NCBI RefSeq assembly: GCF_009602435.1
Contig: NZ_VZDQ01000011.1
Span: 186,001-250,000, forward strand
DNA from: Sediminibacillus terrae
GTDB lineage: Bacteria; Bacillota; Bacilli; Bacillales; Amphibacillaceae
DNA: 64,000 bases
Direction: 5' to 3'
A model generated the notes under the pieces. It saw nothing but the letters and a program-made list of their open reading frames with translations, had not been told where the DNA came from and searched no databases. Both the position numbers and the translations under genes were made by a program. Positions 18,365 through 27,538 of the stretch are shown piece after piece; within the stretch, counting starts at the first letter, position 1, and the number at the start of each line of letters is the position of its first letter.

Positions 18365-18661
18365 ATGGAAAAAATGATGTATGGTTTCGGCCTGTTTTCT
18401 TTCATAGCGATAATGCTTCACTTTTGGGGATATTCCCATCAATACACACAGGAAATGCTGGTAACCGGAATTGTCTCTTTTATCATCGCAGGGGTCCTTT
18501 ATTTTCTGTTCGTGTTTTGTTATTTTCGAGGTGGTTTTGGTAAAAAAGTGGTCTTTTGGGGATTAATCGCAGTCATCTTCCTCCTGCTGTTTTTATTGGG
18601 TAATGGAAATGACGAAAAAGAACATTCCTCGGAAGATTTGATTACTAGCTCATTCCTTTGA
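18365..18661 (+). CDS. Hypothetical membrane protein (98 aa)
   Basis: The ATG at 18365 lies nine bases after AAGGAG. Three hydrophobic segments are visible (GFGLFSFIAIMLHFWGY, MLVTGIVSFIIAGVLYFLFVFCYF, KVVFWGLIAVIFLLLFLLG), then a short acidic tail. No family is recognised. The double-hairpin repeat at 18661-18755 follows directly and may end the transcript. Confidence 0.6.
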   Translation: MEKMMYGFGLFSFIAIMLHFWGYSHQYTQEMLVTGIVSFIIAGVLYFLFVFCYFRGGFGKKVVFWGLIAVIFLLLFLLGNGNDEKEHSSEDLITSSFL

Positions 18662-18755
18662 CTTAAAGAAAAGCAAGTTGGACGAAAGCCTCGTGGCTGA
18701 AGCAATTACCGAACGATATTCGAAATAATAGCAGTCGAACTCGTTCGGTTTTCTG
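18661..18755 (+). repeat. Double-hairpin repeat, family B copy 1
   Basis: The sequence contains GGACGAAAGCCTCGTGGC, then ACCGAACGATATTCG and the closing CGAACTCGTTCGGTTTTC. It shares layout and core with the copies at 29633 and 55538. The core hairpin plus T-run could act as a terminator for the gene just upstream. Confidence 0.6.
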
Positions 18756-18825
18756 CTTCCGATGCAAGATGGTAAGCATTTTATCGCGGAAGTGTTTTTT
18801 GCTGTTTCCCACAACATGAGCCCGA

Positions 18826-18935
18826 GAGATACTCCGTTTTCCGCAGAAACGGCTGCAGCTAATTTGGAAAAGAAAAGCGCTTTGCCAAGTGGGTTTTCAG
18901 CTCGCGTTCTTTCCAATAGAGTCTGCCTAGCTTGC
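18826..18935 (+). repeat. Dispersed element, family A copy 3 (degenerate)
   Basis: This aligns by eye with the copy at 6949 in the same orientation: TCCGTTTTCCGC, AGCTAATTTGG, AAAGAAAAGCGCTTTGCCAAGT, TTTTCAGCTCGCGTTCTTTC, AGAGTCTGCC. The outer arms have decayed. Confidence 0.6.
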
Positions 18936-19005
18936 CCCCGTCGAGTGGAAATCCTTCCCTATCCAGTGACCGGTCTGTTTTTATAAAGTTAGGTGAGTCC
19001 TCACT

Positions 19006-20724
19006 TTATAGCTTCCGAGAAAACGATTCTGTCCACCTTGATACAAACCAGCACTTCCCGATCTTCATCCCCCATCTGTACGGCAGTGAATGTAAAGTCA
19101 TGATGCGCCAATACATTGGCGGATGAGGCATCAGCTGGAATTCCACCGCCCGCAGCCACCATGGTGAACGGTCAAGCGAAGATTCCTTCACCATCTCGCT
19201 CTGTTTTGCTTCACTGTACCCAACGCTTTTCAGTGCTGCCTCATCTTGTTTGACAGCAATTGCCGTCAAGCTCTCCGCCATCTGTTCCGTACCTCCATCT
19301 AAATAAGAGGAACCAAGAAAATCGGCACGGACTTCGCACCATTGCGACAACAAAGATTGAAAAATAGGAAACAACATAAACATCAGCCAGAAAACGAAGA
19401 ATAACGGCGTCTTAACAGCTTCGATGTCGGAAATGTTTTCCGCAATGACGAATACAATGCCTACATATCCGAGCAACAGGACTGCATTGGCAATTTGTTT
19501 CCACATCACGTCCCTCTTTTTGACATGGACTGCCTCGTGAGCCAGGATTCCTTCCAAAACAGTTGCCGGAAGCTTTAAAGTGGCTGAGGTCAACGTAACC
19601 AATGAATGGCCGATGTTCATTCCGGCGGCCAATCCGTTATATTCGTCTGACTCTGTTACATAGACTTTCACATTAGGAATTCCCGCCCGTGAAAACACCT
19701 TCCGGGCAGCTTCGATCACGATTGGATCTTCTACTTCTTTTGCATCCATAGCTGTTTTCAACACCCTGTCGGATATATATAGGTTGAAAACCCAATAACA
19801 ACCAGCCAAAAAAAACATCATCATCGGAGGAGCCTTTAAAAAATACAGCAGCAAGACCAGTCCAGTATATGCTGATATCCCCTTGACTGTCATCGCAAAG
19901 TAAAGCTTTCCGATCAATCTTTTAATGTTTTTCCGATGATAAAACGGCAGTACCACTAACGCTTGTTCATCCCCGGTGTGATCGGGGATAAAGCTTGTCA
20001 ACTTCTTTTGCCAATGTGCAGCTTGATTGACGGTCATATACACGCTTTCTCCCGGAAATCGGATTCGAAGCACCCTTTGCATGGATGTAGTAAAGTCAAC
20101 CCTGCTAGTGAATAGGGTGAAATAAGGATGAAGTTTAAGCAGATCCACGGCAGATTCCACCGCAACAGACTCGGCATCCTGTAGCGTGTATGTGCGTGCA
20201 TGGAACCAGGAAATAATATAGAGCTTTTGCTCCGCTTCTCCATAATAAAATCGGACCTTTTTCCAGTCAATCACTCGTTTCAACAGCACAGAAAGCGATG
20301 GAAACATGCCAAAAACAATCATGAAATGAAGCGGACTTTCTTTTGGCCCATATAAAAGAAACAAGATAGCCCCGGCATATACGATAATGACAAAAACTAA
20401 ATCGAGGGCTATCCGGGAAATACTACGGGCAATCTTAATCGGTTCCACAATGGCCGTGTCCAATTCTCGCTTTACCTCTCGATATTTTTCTAAACCCATG
20501 GTCAGGGTGAAGGCAGAAGACCATCCACTCGCCAGAAACGAAAAGTAGAGGAATCCGTCCGTTGAAGGATTCAAATAAAAAACGATCCCTGTCACAAGCA
20601 GGGCTGCAGCCGCTTCGACCGCCATGCCTTGCTTTTTGTTTTTCTGTCTAGCCAGAAGACCGATTAAATGGGTCGTCAATCCGAGAAAAACACATATAAT
20701 GATTTCATAAAAACCCGGCAGCAT
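19006..20724 (-). CDS. Membrane-embedded M48-family zinc metallopeptidase
   Basis: The 572-residue protein has the zinc motif HEAVH at 396-400 and the third-ligand motif EVRADFLGS near 469, as in HtpX-like peptidases. About 300 residues before it hold several membrane segments and a soluble insert of no recognised domain; more hydrophobic segments flank the active site. M48 members degrade damaged membrane proteins or make single cuts. It is the last gene of the regulator-kinase-lipoprotein-peptidase operon, ten bases after the lipoprotein gene, so it is probably induced by that system. Confidence 0.8.
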   Translation of the reverse strand: MLPGFYEIIICVFLGLTTHLIGLLARQKNKKQGMAVEAAAALLVTGIVFYLNPSTDGFLYFSFLASGWSSAFTLTMGLEKYREVKRELDTAIVEPIKIARSISRIALDLVFVIIVYAGAILFLLYGPKESPLHFMIVFGMFPSLSVLLKRVIDWKKVRFYYGEAEQKLYIISWFHARTYTLQDAESVAVESAVDLLKLHPYFTLFTSRVDFTTSMQRVLRIRFPGESVYMTVNQAAHWQKKLTSFIPDHTGDEQALVVLPFYHRKNIKRLIGKLYFAMTVKGISAYTGLVLLLYFLKAPPMMMFFLAGCYWVFNLYISDRVLKTAMDAKEVEDPIVIEAARKVFSRAGIPNVKVYVTESDEYNGLAAGMNIGHSLVTLTSATLKLPATVLEGILAHEAVHVKKRDVMWKQIANAVLLLGYVGIVFVIAENISDIEAVKTPLFFVFWLMFMLFPIFQSLLSQWCEVRADFLGSSYLDGGTEQMAESLTAIAVKQDEAALKSVGYSEAKQSEMVKESSLDRSPWWLRAVEFQLMPHPPMYWRIMTLHSLPYRWGMKIGKCWFVSRWTESFSRKL

Positions 20725-20734
20725 ACATTTTCAC

Positions 20735-21796
20735 CTACAATTCGGAATGCATTTTCATCGTTTCAGTTAGCTGCAAAACTTCTTCTGTCGTCAAATCAGG
20801 ATGTTCCATCAGCAGGGAGTAACGAAGCCCTTGTTCATCCCAGGTGATTCCGCGGATTTCATCCATTTTTTCGGCATCGTTTCCTCGTACTTTCAAATTC
20901 CCGTCCCCCAAAGACATCCCTTCCCCTTCGGGAGTGGGAAAAACCGAGATTGAAAAAGATGGGACACCATCTTGAAGATAATAGAATGTGACCTCTGTTC
21001 TGTTTATTTCGCCACCGATTTTGTCCATTTCAATCCGATCCAGTTCCTGCTTCTCGTCATCGACCAGGAGAAAATCCGTTCCCAAGGCTTGTTCTGCCTC
21101 CTCCAAGGAAGCCGGGACAGCCATCCCCTCCTCCAGGTCAGATACCTTTACATCTTCCGGCAACTCTAGCAAAAACGTATCATCCGAAAAATCCGGATCT
21201 AAATCGAGCTTCGTGTATTCCACATTTGTTTCTATATCGGCGGCTTTTTGTTTCATTTTGACAATGAACCAGTTTTCCTGTTCGACCCAAATATCCATGT
21301 CCCCCAATAATCCATCTTCCTTACTGGTCAGTTTCAGATGATAGGTCTCCATATCCAGGATGGTATCCTCACCGACCAACTCCGTATCATGTGTACCCTG
21401 GACTACATCGAGCATGCTCAATAACTGTTCCTTCTGCGTCAAGGAAGCAGGCAGTTCACCAGGCGACAAGTCCATGCGCTGAGCTGTTTTACTCCCTTCC
21501 TCATAAATGGTCATGGAGCCCCCGTCCATAAGTGCTATCGACCTTTTGCTTGTGGCAGGTTCCTCCGTAATCACTTTTCTTTGCCCATTCCTGCCTGCAT
21601 ACTCCTCAAAAGTTGTCTTTTCCTCTGTCTCACCATCTTTAATCGACACACTGCCCTCTCCATAATAGCCGAGGGGTTCTTCACTTTCAGCTAACACTTT
21701 TGTGAAAATTTCTTCCGAGGACACACCCACATCTCCTTTACACCCTGTTATGACAACCAACAATAATACAATGCTCAACCAACCTTTATGTTTCAT
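20735..21796 (-). CDS. Lipoprotein, LolA/sporulation-lipoprotein-like fold
   Basis: The 353-residue protein has a signal peptide with lipobox VITGC (C19), so it should be anchored outside the membrane. The body (EGSVSIKDGETEEKTTFEEYAG... METYHLKLTSKEDGLLGDMDIWVEQENWFIVKMKQ) resembles the LolA-like beta half-barrel of several Bacillus lipoproteins. The C-terminal part (ITWDEQGLRYSLLMEHPDLTTEEVLQLTETM) resembles DUF4367-type domains. Its start overlaps the kinase gene by 11 bases, indicating tight coupling. A sensory or chaperone role with the kinase or peptidase is inference. Confidence 0.68.
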   Translation of the reverse strand: MKHKGWLSIVLLLVVITGCKGDVGVSSEEIFTKVLAESEEPLGYYGEGSVSIKDGETEEKTTFEEYAGRNGQRKVITEEPATSKRSIALMDGGSMTIYEEGSKTAQRMDLSPGELPASLTQKEQLLSMLDVVQGTHDTELVGEDTILDMETYHLKLTSKEDGLLGDMDIWVEQENWFIVKMKQKAADIETNVEYTKLDLDPDFSDDTFLLELPEDVKVSDLEEGMAVPASLEEAEQALGTDFLLVDDEKQELDRIEMDKIGGEINRTEVTFYYLQDGVPSFSISVFPTPEGEGMSLGDGNLKVRGNDAEKMDEIRGITWDEQGLRYSLLMEHPDLTTEEVLQLTETMKMHSEL

Positions 21797-23258
21797 CCAT
21801 ATGTTCCCCTTCTCTCAACCAACAGGCTATCAAGGTTCCATAGCCGTCTTCAGACCATAAACCGATTTTTCCGCCGTGTTGTTCGATTATTTTCTTCGCT
21901 ATACTGAGTCCAAGTCCAGAGCTCCCGTTTGACCTAGCATCTCCCGCCTGAACAAAAGGCAGGAAAATCCGTTTCTGTAGATTCTCGGGTATTACTTCTC
22001 CTTCGTTTTGTATCAACAGCAAGGTTCCTCCTGACCGGAAGGAGTCCAGCTCCCTGCGAAATGGACCGAAGACCCATTCCGGCATGAGACAATCACTGGA
22101 AACAGCAGCAAGCCACAGGTTTTTACCAGGCGGAGTATGGCGGATACTGTTTGCCATCACGTTATCGACGACCCGCATAATCTGTTCCGGATTCAAACAG
22201 TATATATTTCTTACACATACTTCTGTATGGAGCTTGATTTTGTTTTGGGAGCATGGTTCTTCATAACCATTTAACAGCATGTCGAACAATTCTTCGCCAT
22301 CTACCTTTACTTGTTCAGACTCTTTTTCTTCCGATTGCAGGGCGGTGTACAAAGATAAGTCGTGAAGTAACTGCTTCATATACGCTATTTTATTAAATAA
22401 AATCCCTGCATACTCCTGTCTTTCTTCTTCCGACAGTAACCGTCCTCCCCACAAGCTCTCCGAGTAAGCTTGGATGACCGTTAAGGGCGTTTTTAAATCA
22501 TGGGAAAGCGCAGCCACGATAAATTGCTTTTCTTGCTGCTGTTGAACAAGTTCCTGCCTCGTTCTCTCTATTTGTTTTTTCATTTGATAAAAGTGGGCAA
22601 TCAATTCACCGATCTCGTCCCGGGAATGGCTCCAATGATCGTTTAACGGCTCCCCCTTGGCAAATTTCGTCATTTTTTCGCGCAATTGGCCAAGCGGCCG
22701 GGTCAGCTTACGATGAAGAACCCAGATAACCGTCCCATAAACAAGAGCAATGAACAGGATGAGGATACCGCCGACCACGATAGTTCGGTTGTTCACTCCA
22801 TCCATCCATACATCCCTTGGAAGCGTGATTTCATAAATGCCTGTCAGCTCTCTGTCATGGAAGACTGTTTGTTTCAACGAATAGGTACGAGCATGCTTGC
22901 TCAAGTCATTCAAACCGCTGTAAAGGCGTGAAGTGTCTACTTGCAAGAGCCTGCCAGCATATGAATCATTCCATGAAGAATAGAGGGTAACCCCGTCTGG
23001 ACGATAAAGGGTGATCCGAATGGAGCCAGACGCCGCTTTCTCGATTTCCTGATAGTTTTCCCGTGGCTGAATGTGGTACAGTTTTTCATCCTGGAGAATG
23101 GTCTCCAACTCCTCCATTTGCTGCCTCGCCTCGACAAACTCCCGGAAGTCCTGTTGACGTTCAAAGTGGCTGATGCTTATGTATAATCCATATACGGCAG
23201 CGAAAGGCAGAAGAAGTACGATCAAGTAACTTAAAGCAAGCCAATTTTTAATTTTCAT
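21786..23258 (-). CDS. Sensor histidine kinase with HAMP domain
   Basis: The 490-residue protein has TM1 (about 8-28), an extracellular sensor region of about 130 residues, TM2 (about 159-181), a HAMP domain, the phosphorylation site SHDLKTPLTVIQ (H253), and an ATPase domain (NSIRHTPPG, SSGLGLSIAKKIIEQHGG). The ATPase domain contains an inserted stretch around WVFGPFRRELDSFRSGG. It partners the response regulator encoded immediately upstream, with a four-base ATGA overlap. The signal is unknown; the co-encoded lipoprotein and protease suggest an envelope stimulus. Confidence 0.9.
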   Translation of the reverse strand: MKIKNWLALSYLIVLLLPFAAVYGLYISISHFERQQDFREFVEARQQMEELETILQDEKLYHIQPRENYQEIEKAASGSIRITLYRPDGVTLYSSWNDSYAGRLLQVDTSRLYSGLNDLSKHARTYSLKQTVFHDRELTGIYEITLPRDVWMDGVNNRTIVVGGILILFIALVYGTVIWVLHRKLTRPLGQLREKMTKFAKGEPLNDHWSHSRDEIGELIAHFYQMKKQIERTRQELVQQQQEKQFIVAALSHDLKTPLTVIQAYSESLWGGRLLSEEERQEYAGILFNKIAYMKQLLHDLSLYTALQSEEKESEQVKVDGEELFDMLLNGYEEPCSQNKIKLHTEVCVRNIYCLNPEQIMRVVDNVMANSIRHTPPGKNLWLAAVSSDCLMPEWVFGPFRRELDSFRSGGTLLLIQNEGEVIPENLQKRIFLPFVQAGDARSNGSSGLGLSIAKKIIEQHGGKIGLWSEDGYGTLIACWLREGEHMDET

Positions 23259-23968
23259 TCAACGGACTCCCCGATGAAGCGGTAGCCGACACCCCATACT
23301 GTTTCAATGTACTTCGCCGCTCTTGTCTCATCGCGCAATTTCGTCCGCAGACTTTTGATATGGACTGTTACCGTATTGTTGCCTTGAAGATCCTGCTGCC
23401 CCCAAATGTGATGGTACAACTCGGATTTGGAAAAAGTTTTATACGGATTTTTCGCAAGTAACAGTAGTAATTCCCTTTCTTTCGCAGATAAAGGGACAAC
23501 AGCCGTTTCCAATTTGATTACATTGTTGGTGAAGTCGATTTCCAACCCATCTTGGTAGATTTGCTTATCTGCATGTTCTGGTTCATTCCTGTACCTGCGA
23601 TATCGGCGAAGGTGTGAGCTAATCCGTGCGCTCAATTCCCCGAGACTGAATGGTTTGGTTAAATAATCGTCCGCACCTAAATCCAGCCCTTGTATTTTGT
23701 GCTCCTGCTCCTGCCTCGCACTCACGATCAAAAGCGGCACATCACTTTCCAGACGGATTTTTTCGCTTAATTGAAGGCCATCCATTTCCGGAAGCATCAA
23801 ATCGACCAAAATCAAATCAAACCCACTATTTTTAAATTCCTCCCATCCCTCGATGCCAGTAGACGCCCATGTCGGAAGGTAGCCTTCCTGCCGCAGATGA
23901 TCCATCATAACCCTGGCAATCTCCGCATCATCCTCGATGATTAATATTTTTTCTTGATTCGTCATCAC
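23255..23968 (-). CDS. OmpR/PhoB-family response regulator
   Basis: The 237-residue protein has a receiver domain with acidic pair DD13-14, phospho-acceptor D56 (LVDLMLP) and conserved K (YLTKPFS), then a winged-helix DNA-binding domain (LSAKERELLLLLAKNPYKTFSKSELYHHIWG... VTVHIKSLRTKLRD). First gene of a four-gene operon. The frame may open at GTG (23968) or the next codon ATG; the ribosome site is only GGGG-like. A TATAAT lies at 23990-23995. Confidence 0.9.
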   Translation of the reverse strand: MMTNQEKILIIEDDAEIARVMMDHLRQEGYLPTWASTGIEGWEEFKNSGFDLILVDLMLPEMDGLQLSEKIRLESDVPLLIVSARQEQEHKIQGLDLGADDYLTKPFSLGELSARISSHLRRYRRYRNEPEHADKQIYQDGLEIDFTNNVIKLETAVVPLSAKERELLLLLAKNPYKTFSKSELYHHIWGQQDLQGNNTVTVHIKSLRTKLRDETRAAKYIETVWGVGYRFIGESVE

Positions 23969-23989
23969 CAGACCCCACTTTCACGTTCT

Positions 23990-23995
23990 ATTATA
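23990..23995 (-). promoter_or_regulatory. Likely -10 box of the two-component/M48 operon
   Basis: TATAAT on the minus strand lies about 22 bases before the response regulator start. No good -35 is visible, which would suit activator (auto) control. Confidence 0.4.
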
Positions 23996-24104
23996 ATGGC
24001 AGGTATTTGCTTTAGAGAAAATCTTTATAAATGCTTAATAAATTGAAAGCAACTCCTTTATTATAGAAGAAATTCCTATTGTTTGGATGTCTAAAATAAA
24101 AGAA

Positions 24105-24145
24105 AGGACCACCCTCAGTCATCGAACATGACTTTGGGCAGTCCA
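24105..24145 (-). terminator. Terminator after the MazG-like gene
   Basis: On the minus strand GGACTGCCCAAAGTCAT and ATGACTGAGGGTGGTCC fold into a long imperfect hairpin followed by TTTCTTTTATTTT. Confidence 0.75.
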
Positions 24146-24147
24146 TT

Positions 24148-24525
24148 TCAGCTTTTCCTGACATCCTTATTTTTCCGATGTTTCACTTCTTCCATTTTCT
24201 TATAAAAACTGTCCTCTAAATTTATCTCAAAATAATTCGCCATTTTGGTTATGTAAGCAACACAGTCAGCGAGTTCTTTTCCGACATCCTCTTTGACGTG
24301 AGCCTTAGCCCTATCAAACGCTTCCTGTTCTGTCTTGCCCTCTTGTATTGCTTTATTTGTAAGATTAAAAGCCTTCCGGAACTCTTCGGCTACCTCTGCC
24401 ACTTCCGTTGTCAGCAGCATATAGTTATTTAATAAATCTTCCCTGCTTGCTTCATAGCTTTCCTTCCTGATTTCCCAGCCCATTTCCTTCTGAAAAGAAT
24501 CTGCATCTTGCTGCAATTGTTTCAT
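24148..24525 (-). CDS. MazG-like nucleotide pyrophosphohydrolase
   Basis: The 125-residue all-alpha protein has the MazG-type metal pattern: TTEVAEVAEEFRKAF supplies the EXXE pair and KELADCVAYITKMANYF supplies EXXD. Such short proteins hydrolyse noncanonical or excess NTPs to NMP and pyrophosphate. The ATG at 24525 lies behind AGGAAGGGTG. It ends in its own terminator. Confidence 0.8.
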   Translation of the reverse strand: MKQLQQDADSFQKEMGWEIRKESYEASREDLLNNYMLLTTEVAEVAEEFRKAFNLTNKAIQEGKTEQEAFDRAKAHVKEDVGKELADCVAYITKMANYFEINLEDSFYKKMEEVKHRKNKDVRKS

Positions 24526-24585
24526 TTTTTCACCCTTCCTGGCGAAAAACGTTTCCAAACGTCTTTTAGCCTGCTTTTATTCAGC

Positions 24586-26001
24586 TTAATAAACAACATA
24601 CCACATAAATTGGATATAGGCTTGAACCATGAAATAAAAAACAATGCTGTAGCCAAGGTTGAAACGAAAGCCGTTCTTCAGAATGCTCAGTCCGTTCGTT
24701 GCACTCAAAATAATGATGGGGAGAATGACCGGCGACAGCAGAACCGATATGACGCTCCCAGAAGTCAACGACAACACAACCAACTCCGGAGGATATGGCA
24801 TATCCACATGCTGGAGAATTCCGGCAACCAAAACGATGACCGTCAATGGGCCCAAGCCCAAAAACCCTAGAAGGATAGTTGTGAATGGCAAGATGACGAG
24901 GAAATTCAGGAACGGTACAGTATCCTCCAAATAAAACAAACCTTCCACCAGGTAATTACCTATACCCGACTGATTGACTGCATAGATCAGCATCCCGGCA
25001 GCTAGAAGTAGACTGAATTGCTGGGATTTGTATTTCATGTCCACCCCAAAATATTGCTTTGCCTGGCTCATAAGACTACCTGTTCGTTTTTTAAGGATAA
25101 AGTAACCGCAGGTCCATACGATAATGACCGGCGGAATGACCATTAATAATCCCCAGCCCATGATGAGATGAAGAAGGAAAATAGTCGTAAACAATGAGAC
25201 AAACAGGGTGGCGAATTCCAGTACATGTTTTCTTGTATGGTTTACTTGTCCATTTGTTTTTACCAGTCTATCAATCTCAGAATTAATTCCTGCTGTATAA
25301 TCTATTCCATACTGCTTTTCTTTTCTTGCAGCAAACCAAACAGCCAAACCAATCCCTGCAAGAGAAATCATCATTCCCTGAATGATTGTCCACCCTAAAG
25401 AAGCGTCCAAATGGTCGACGGCAAATGCAAAACTGGGAATGCTGACAACCCAAAGCGTCGTCAACGCGAAAGAACGCAACAAGGCAGTACCCTTGAAGTA
25501 TTCCCAGGCTTCTCCCTTTTTGTCGCGAAGGAATGCATGAATAAATTGATACATCATCGGAATACAACCAAACAGCAGAAAATAAGCAATAAGCTGATTG
25601 ACCAACATGATTCCAAAATAAAACTTTCTGCTAGTATTCAGAAAACGGTGGGCAGCATTCATAATACTATCAATATAAGGTTCTTCCCGCAGTATCCAGC
25701 CAATAACCGGAACAATCAGCAGCAAGGCAATAAGGCTTCGCATTTGAATGATGCCTTCCAGGAGAAAAGTCAGGAAAGATCCGCCTGACGTGATTTGGAC
25801 CACTGTTGCCGTTGTCAATAAAAACAACGGCACCATGAACGAGCGAAGCGATAAATTTATAGCAGCAAAAATGACCGCAGCTATTCCTGCCGCAGACAAA
25901 ATCCTTTCCCCTGCATGAGAAGGAACCAAAAAGGTAACATAATGCATTACAGCATAGATAAGGACGGCTGCCGCAAATCCTGTAGCGGCAATTTTTTTCA
26001 T
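24586..26001 (-). CDS. Polytopic membrane protein, probable transporter
   Basis: The 471-residue protein has about twelve hydrophobic segments and few charged loops. The C-terminal half contains VILPFTTILLGFLGLGPLTVIVLVAGI and SVISVLLSPVILPIIILSATNG, a helix-break pattern seen in ion-transporter and nucleoside/anion permease folds. I do not recognise the family firmly and assign no substrate. The ATG at 26001 follows TTAGGAGTTTTTAAT; the open frame upstream lacks a ribosome site. Confidence 0.6.
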   Translation of the reverse strand: MKKIAATGFAAAVLIYAVMHYVTFLVPSHAGERILSAAGIAAVIFAAINLSLRSFMVPLFLLTTATVVQITSGGSFLTFLLEGIIQMRSLIALLLIVPVIGWILREEPYIDSIMNAAHRFLNTSRKFYFGIMLVNQLIAYFLLFGCIPMMYQFIHAFLRDKKGEAWEYFKGTALLRSFALTTLWVVSIPSFAFAVDHLDASLGWTIIQGMMISLAGIGLAVWFAARKEKQYGIDYTAGINSEIDRLVKTNGQVNHTRKHVLEFATLFVSLFTTIFLLHLIMGWGLLMVIPPVIIVWTCGYFILKKRTGSLMSQAKQYFGVDMKYKSQQFSLLLAAGMLIYAVNQSGIGNYLVEGLFYLEDTVPFLNFLVILPFTTILLGFLGLGPLTVIVLVAGILQHVDMPYPPELVVLSLTSGSVISVLLSPVILPIIILSATNGLSILKNGFRFNLGYSIVFYFMVQAYIQFMWYVVY

Positions 26002-26197
26002 ATTAAAAACTCCTAATTTATTTGAATCATGATTCTGTTTATTATAGCATGAGAAGAGAGCTCTCCTTACCTGATTAAAAGTCAAGGGACATTCTATTTC
26101 TTCAGAATGAAAGCTTTGAGCTTCTTCACTGCCTTGAGTAAAAAGGATCAAGGACATTTTCATCTTGTATTTTCCCCATACCATAATGGCAGGAACT

Positions 26198-26704
26198 TTA
26201 CTCGATCAGTTTTCTCTGAATCCGTATCTGCCCCCGGTGATTAATTTCATCCTCCACTACATGGAACCAGATAAAAAAATGATTGGACGGATGCCCCTCC
26301 CATTGTATCCCCTCAAAAAGCCATGCATCGTTTCGCTGTCGGAATTCCATCAATGTCCTTTGCCGGACTTTGGCAAGCTTATCAAGATAAAAATCCAGAT
26401 TATTTCCATTAATTTCCGATCGACCTTTATTTCCGAGGCTATAAGCGGCTCCCCACTCGCCCTTTTCCTCATCATTCGGACTTCGGCCATCAAATATCTC
26501 TATTTGGAAACCGATTTCGACTGCTGCCATATGCAATAACAAGGCGCCGATACTATTGCTTTTTTCCGTCGGCAAGTAATCTAGCTGTTCTGTCGAAAGG
26601 TCTTTGACAGCATCGAGTGTCGTCTTTCTTGCATACTCCATCATCGACACAAGATGCCCGATTTGCGGTGTATAACCTGGTTTTTCCGCGATTTTATACT
26701 CCAT
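26198..26704 (-). CDS. DinB/YfiT-like four-helix protein
   Basis: The 168-residue protein has the DinB (DUF664-like) pattern: IGALLLHMAAVEIGFQIEIFDGRS in helix 2 and FHVVEDEINHRGQIRIQRKLI in helix 4. These histidines form the predicted metal site. In the superfamily such proteins are metal-dependent, often thiol (bacillithiol) S-transferases or hydrolases of unknown substrate. The ATG at 26704 is chosen because TAGGAG precedes it. It is divergent from a second, different DinB-like gene at 26896. Confidence 0.78.
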   Translation of the reverse strand: MEYKIAEKPGYTPQIGHLVSMMEYARKTTLDAVKDLSTEQLDYLPTEKSNSIGALLLHMAAVEIGFQIEIFDGRSPNDEEKGEWGAAYSLGNKGRSEINGNNLDFYLDKLAKVRQRTLMEFRQRNDAWLFEGIQWEGHPSNHFFIWFHVVEDEINHRGQIRIQRKLIE

Positions 26705-26895
26705 GGTCAATAACTCCTAACTATTAATTAACTATTCTCAGCCTCTCTGCCGATTTCGGATAATATTAGTTACTAGTTTAACAGACTTTCTTGATCAAAA
26801 ATTAAGATTTCAGAAGGAAACAGCGATAAGCTGGCGAATGAACAAATAGCGAGTAACATAAAATATAGGGAAAAGTTTGGGAAAGGAGCTGGAAA

Positions 26896-27426
26896 ATGAA
26901 CTTTCAGATGAAGGAGGCAATCGAAGTACTGGAACGGACACCTCATACAGTTGAAGCCTTTCTGTCTGGATTATCAAGCAGTTGGCTGCATTGTAATGAA
27001 GGAGAGGGGACTTGGACAGCCTTTGACGTAGTCGGTCATCTTGTCGAAGCGGAAAAGACGAATTGGATTCCACGAATCAAAACCATTTTAGCACAAGGGG
27101 TGGATACCTCCTTTCCGGACTTTGATCGGTTTTCCCATTTGAACCAATCAACAGAAAAAAACATTGACCAAAAGTTAGAGGAGTTTAAAACCTTACGCGG
27201 CGAAAATATCTCTACCGTTCAAAAGCTTGTTGTGTCCGATGAACAGTTTGAATGGACCGGAACGCATCCAGCTTTTGGAGAAGTGAAATTACGAGAACTG
27301 CTATCCACCTGGGTTGTTCACGATTTGACCCATATTGCTCAAATCGTCCGGGTAATGGCAAAGCACTATCGTACAGATGTCGGTCCGTGGCAGGAATATT
27401 TAGGTATACTAAAACGGTCCAAGTAA
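26896..27426 (+). CDS. DinB-superfamily protein
   Basis: The 176-residue protein has [21 protein letters not shown] (first metal His) and [24 protein letters not shown] (the HxxxH pair), typical of DinB-like metal-binding helical bundles. The ATG lies behind AAAGGAGCTGGAAA. Its sequence is clearly different from the divergent DinB gene at 26198, so this is not a recent duplication. The substrate is unknown. Confidence 0.78.
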   Translation: MNFQMKEAIEVLERTPHTVEAFLSGLSSSWLHCNEGEGTWTAFDVVGHLVEAEKTNWIPRIKTILAQGVDTSFPDFDRFSHLNQSTEKNIDQKLEEFKTLRGENISTVQKLVVSDEQFEWTGTHPAFGEVKLRELLSTWVVHDLTHIAQIVRVMAKHYRTDVGPWQEYLGILKRSK

Positions 27427-27538
27427 CCAATGTCCGGAAGGGAAGGTCATTCAATACCAAAAGACCTTTTTGGCAAATGGGCTTTCTCATCCAACGAAAG
27501 AACCACTTGCCGAAAAGGAGGCAGTTCGAGCAGTACTC

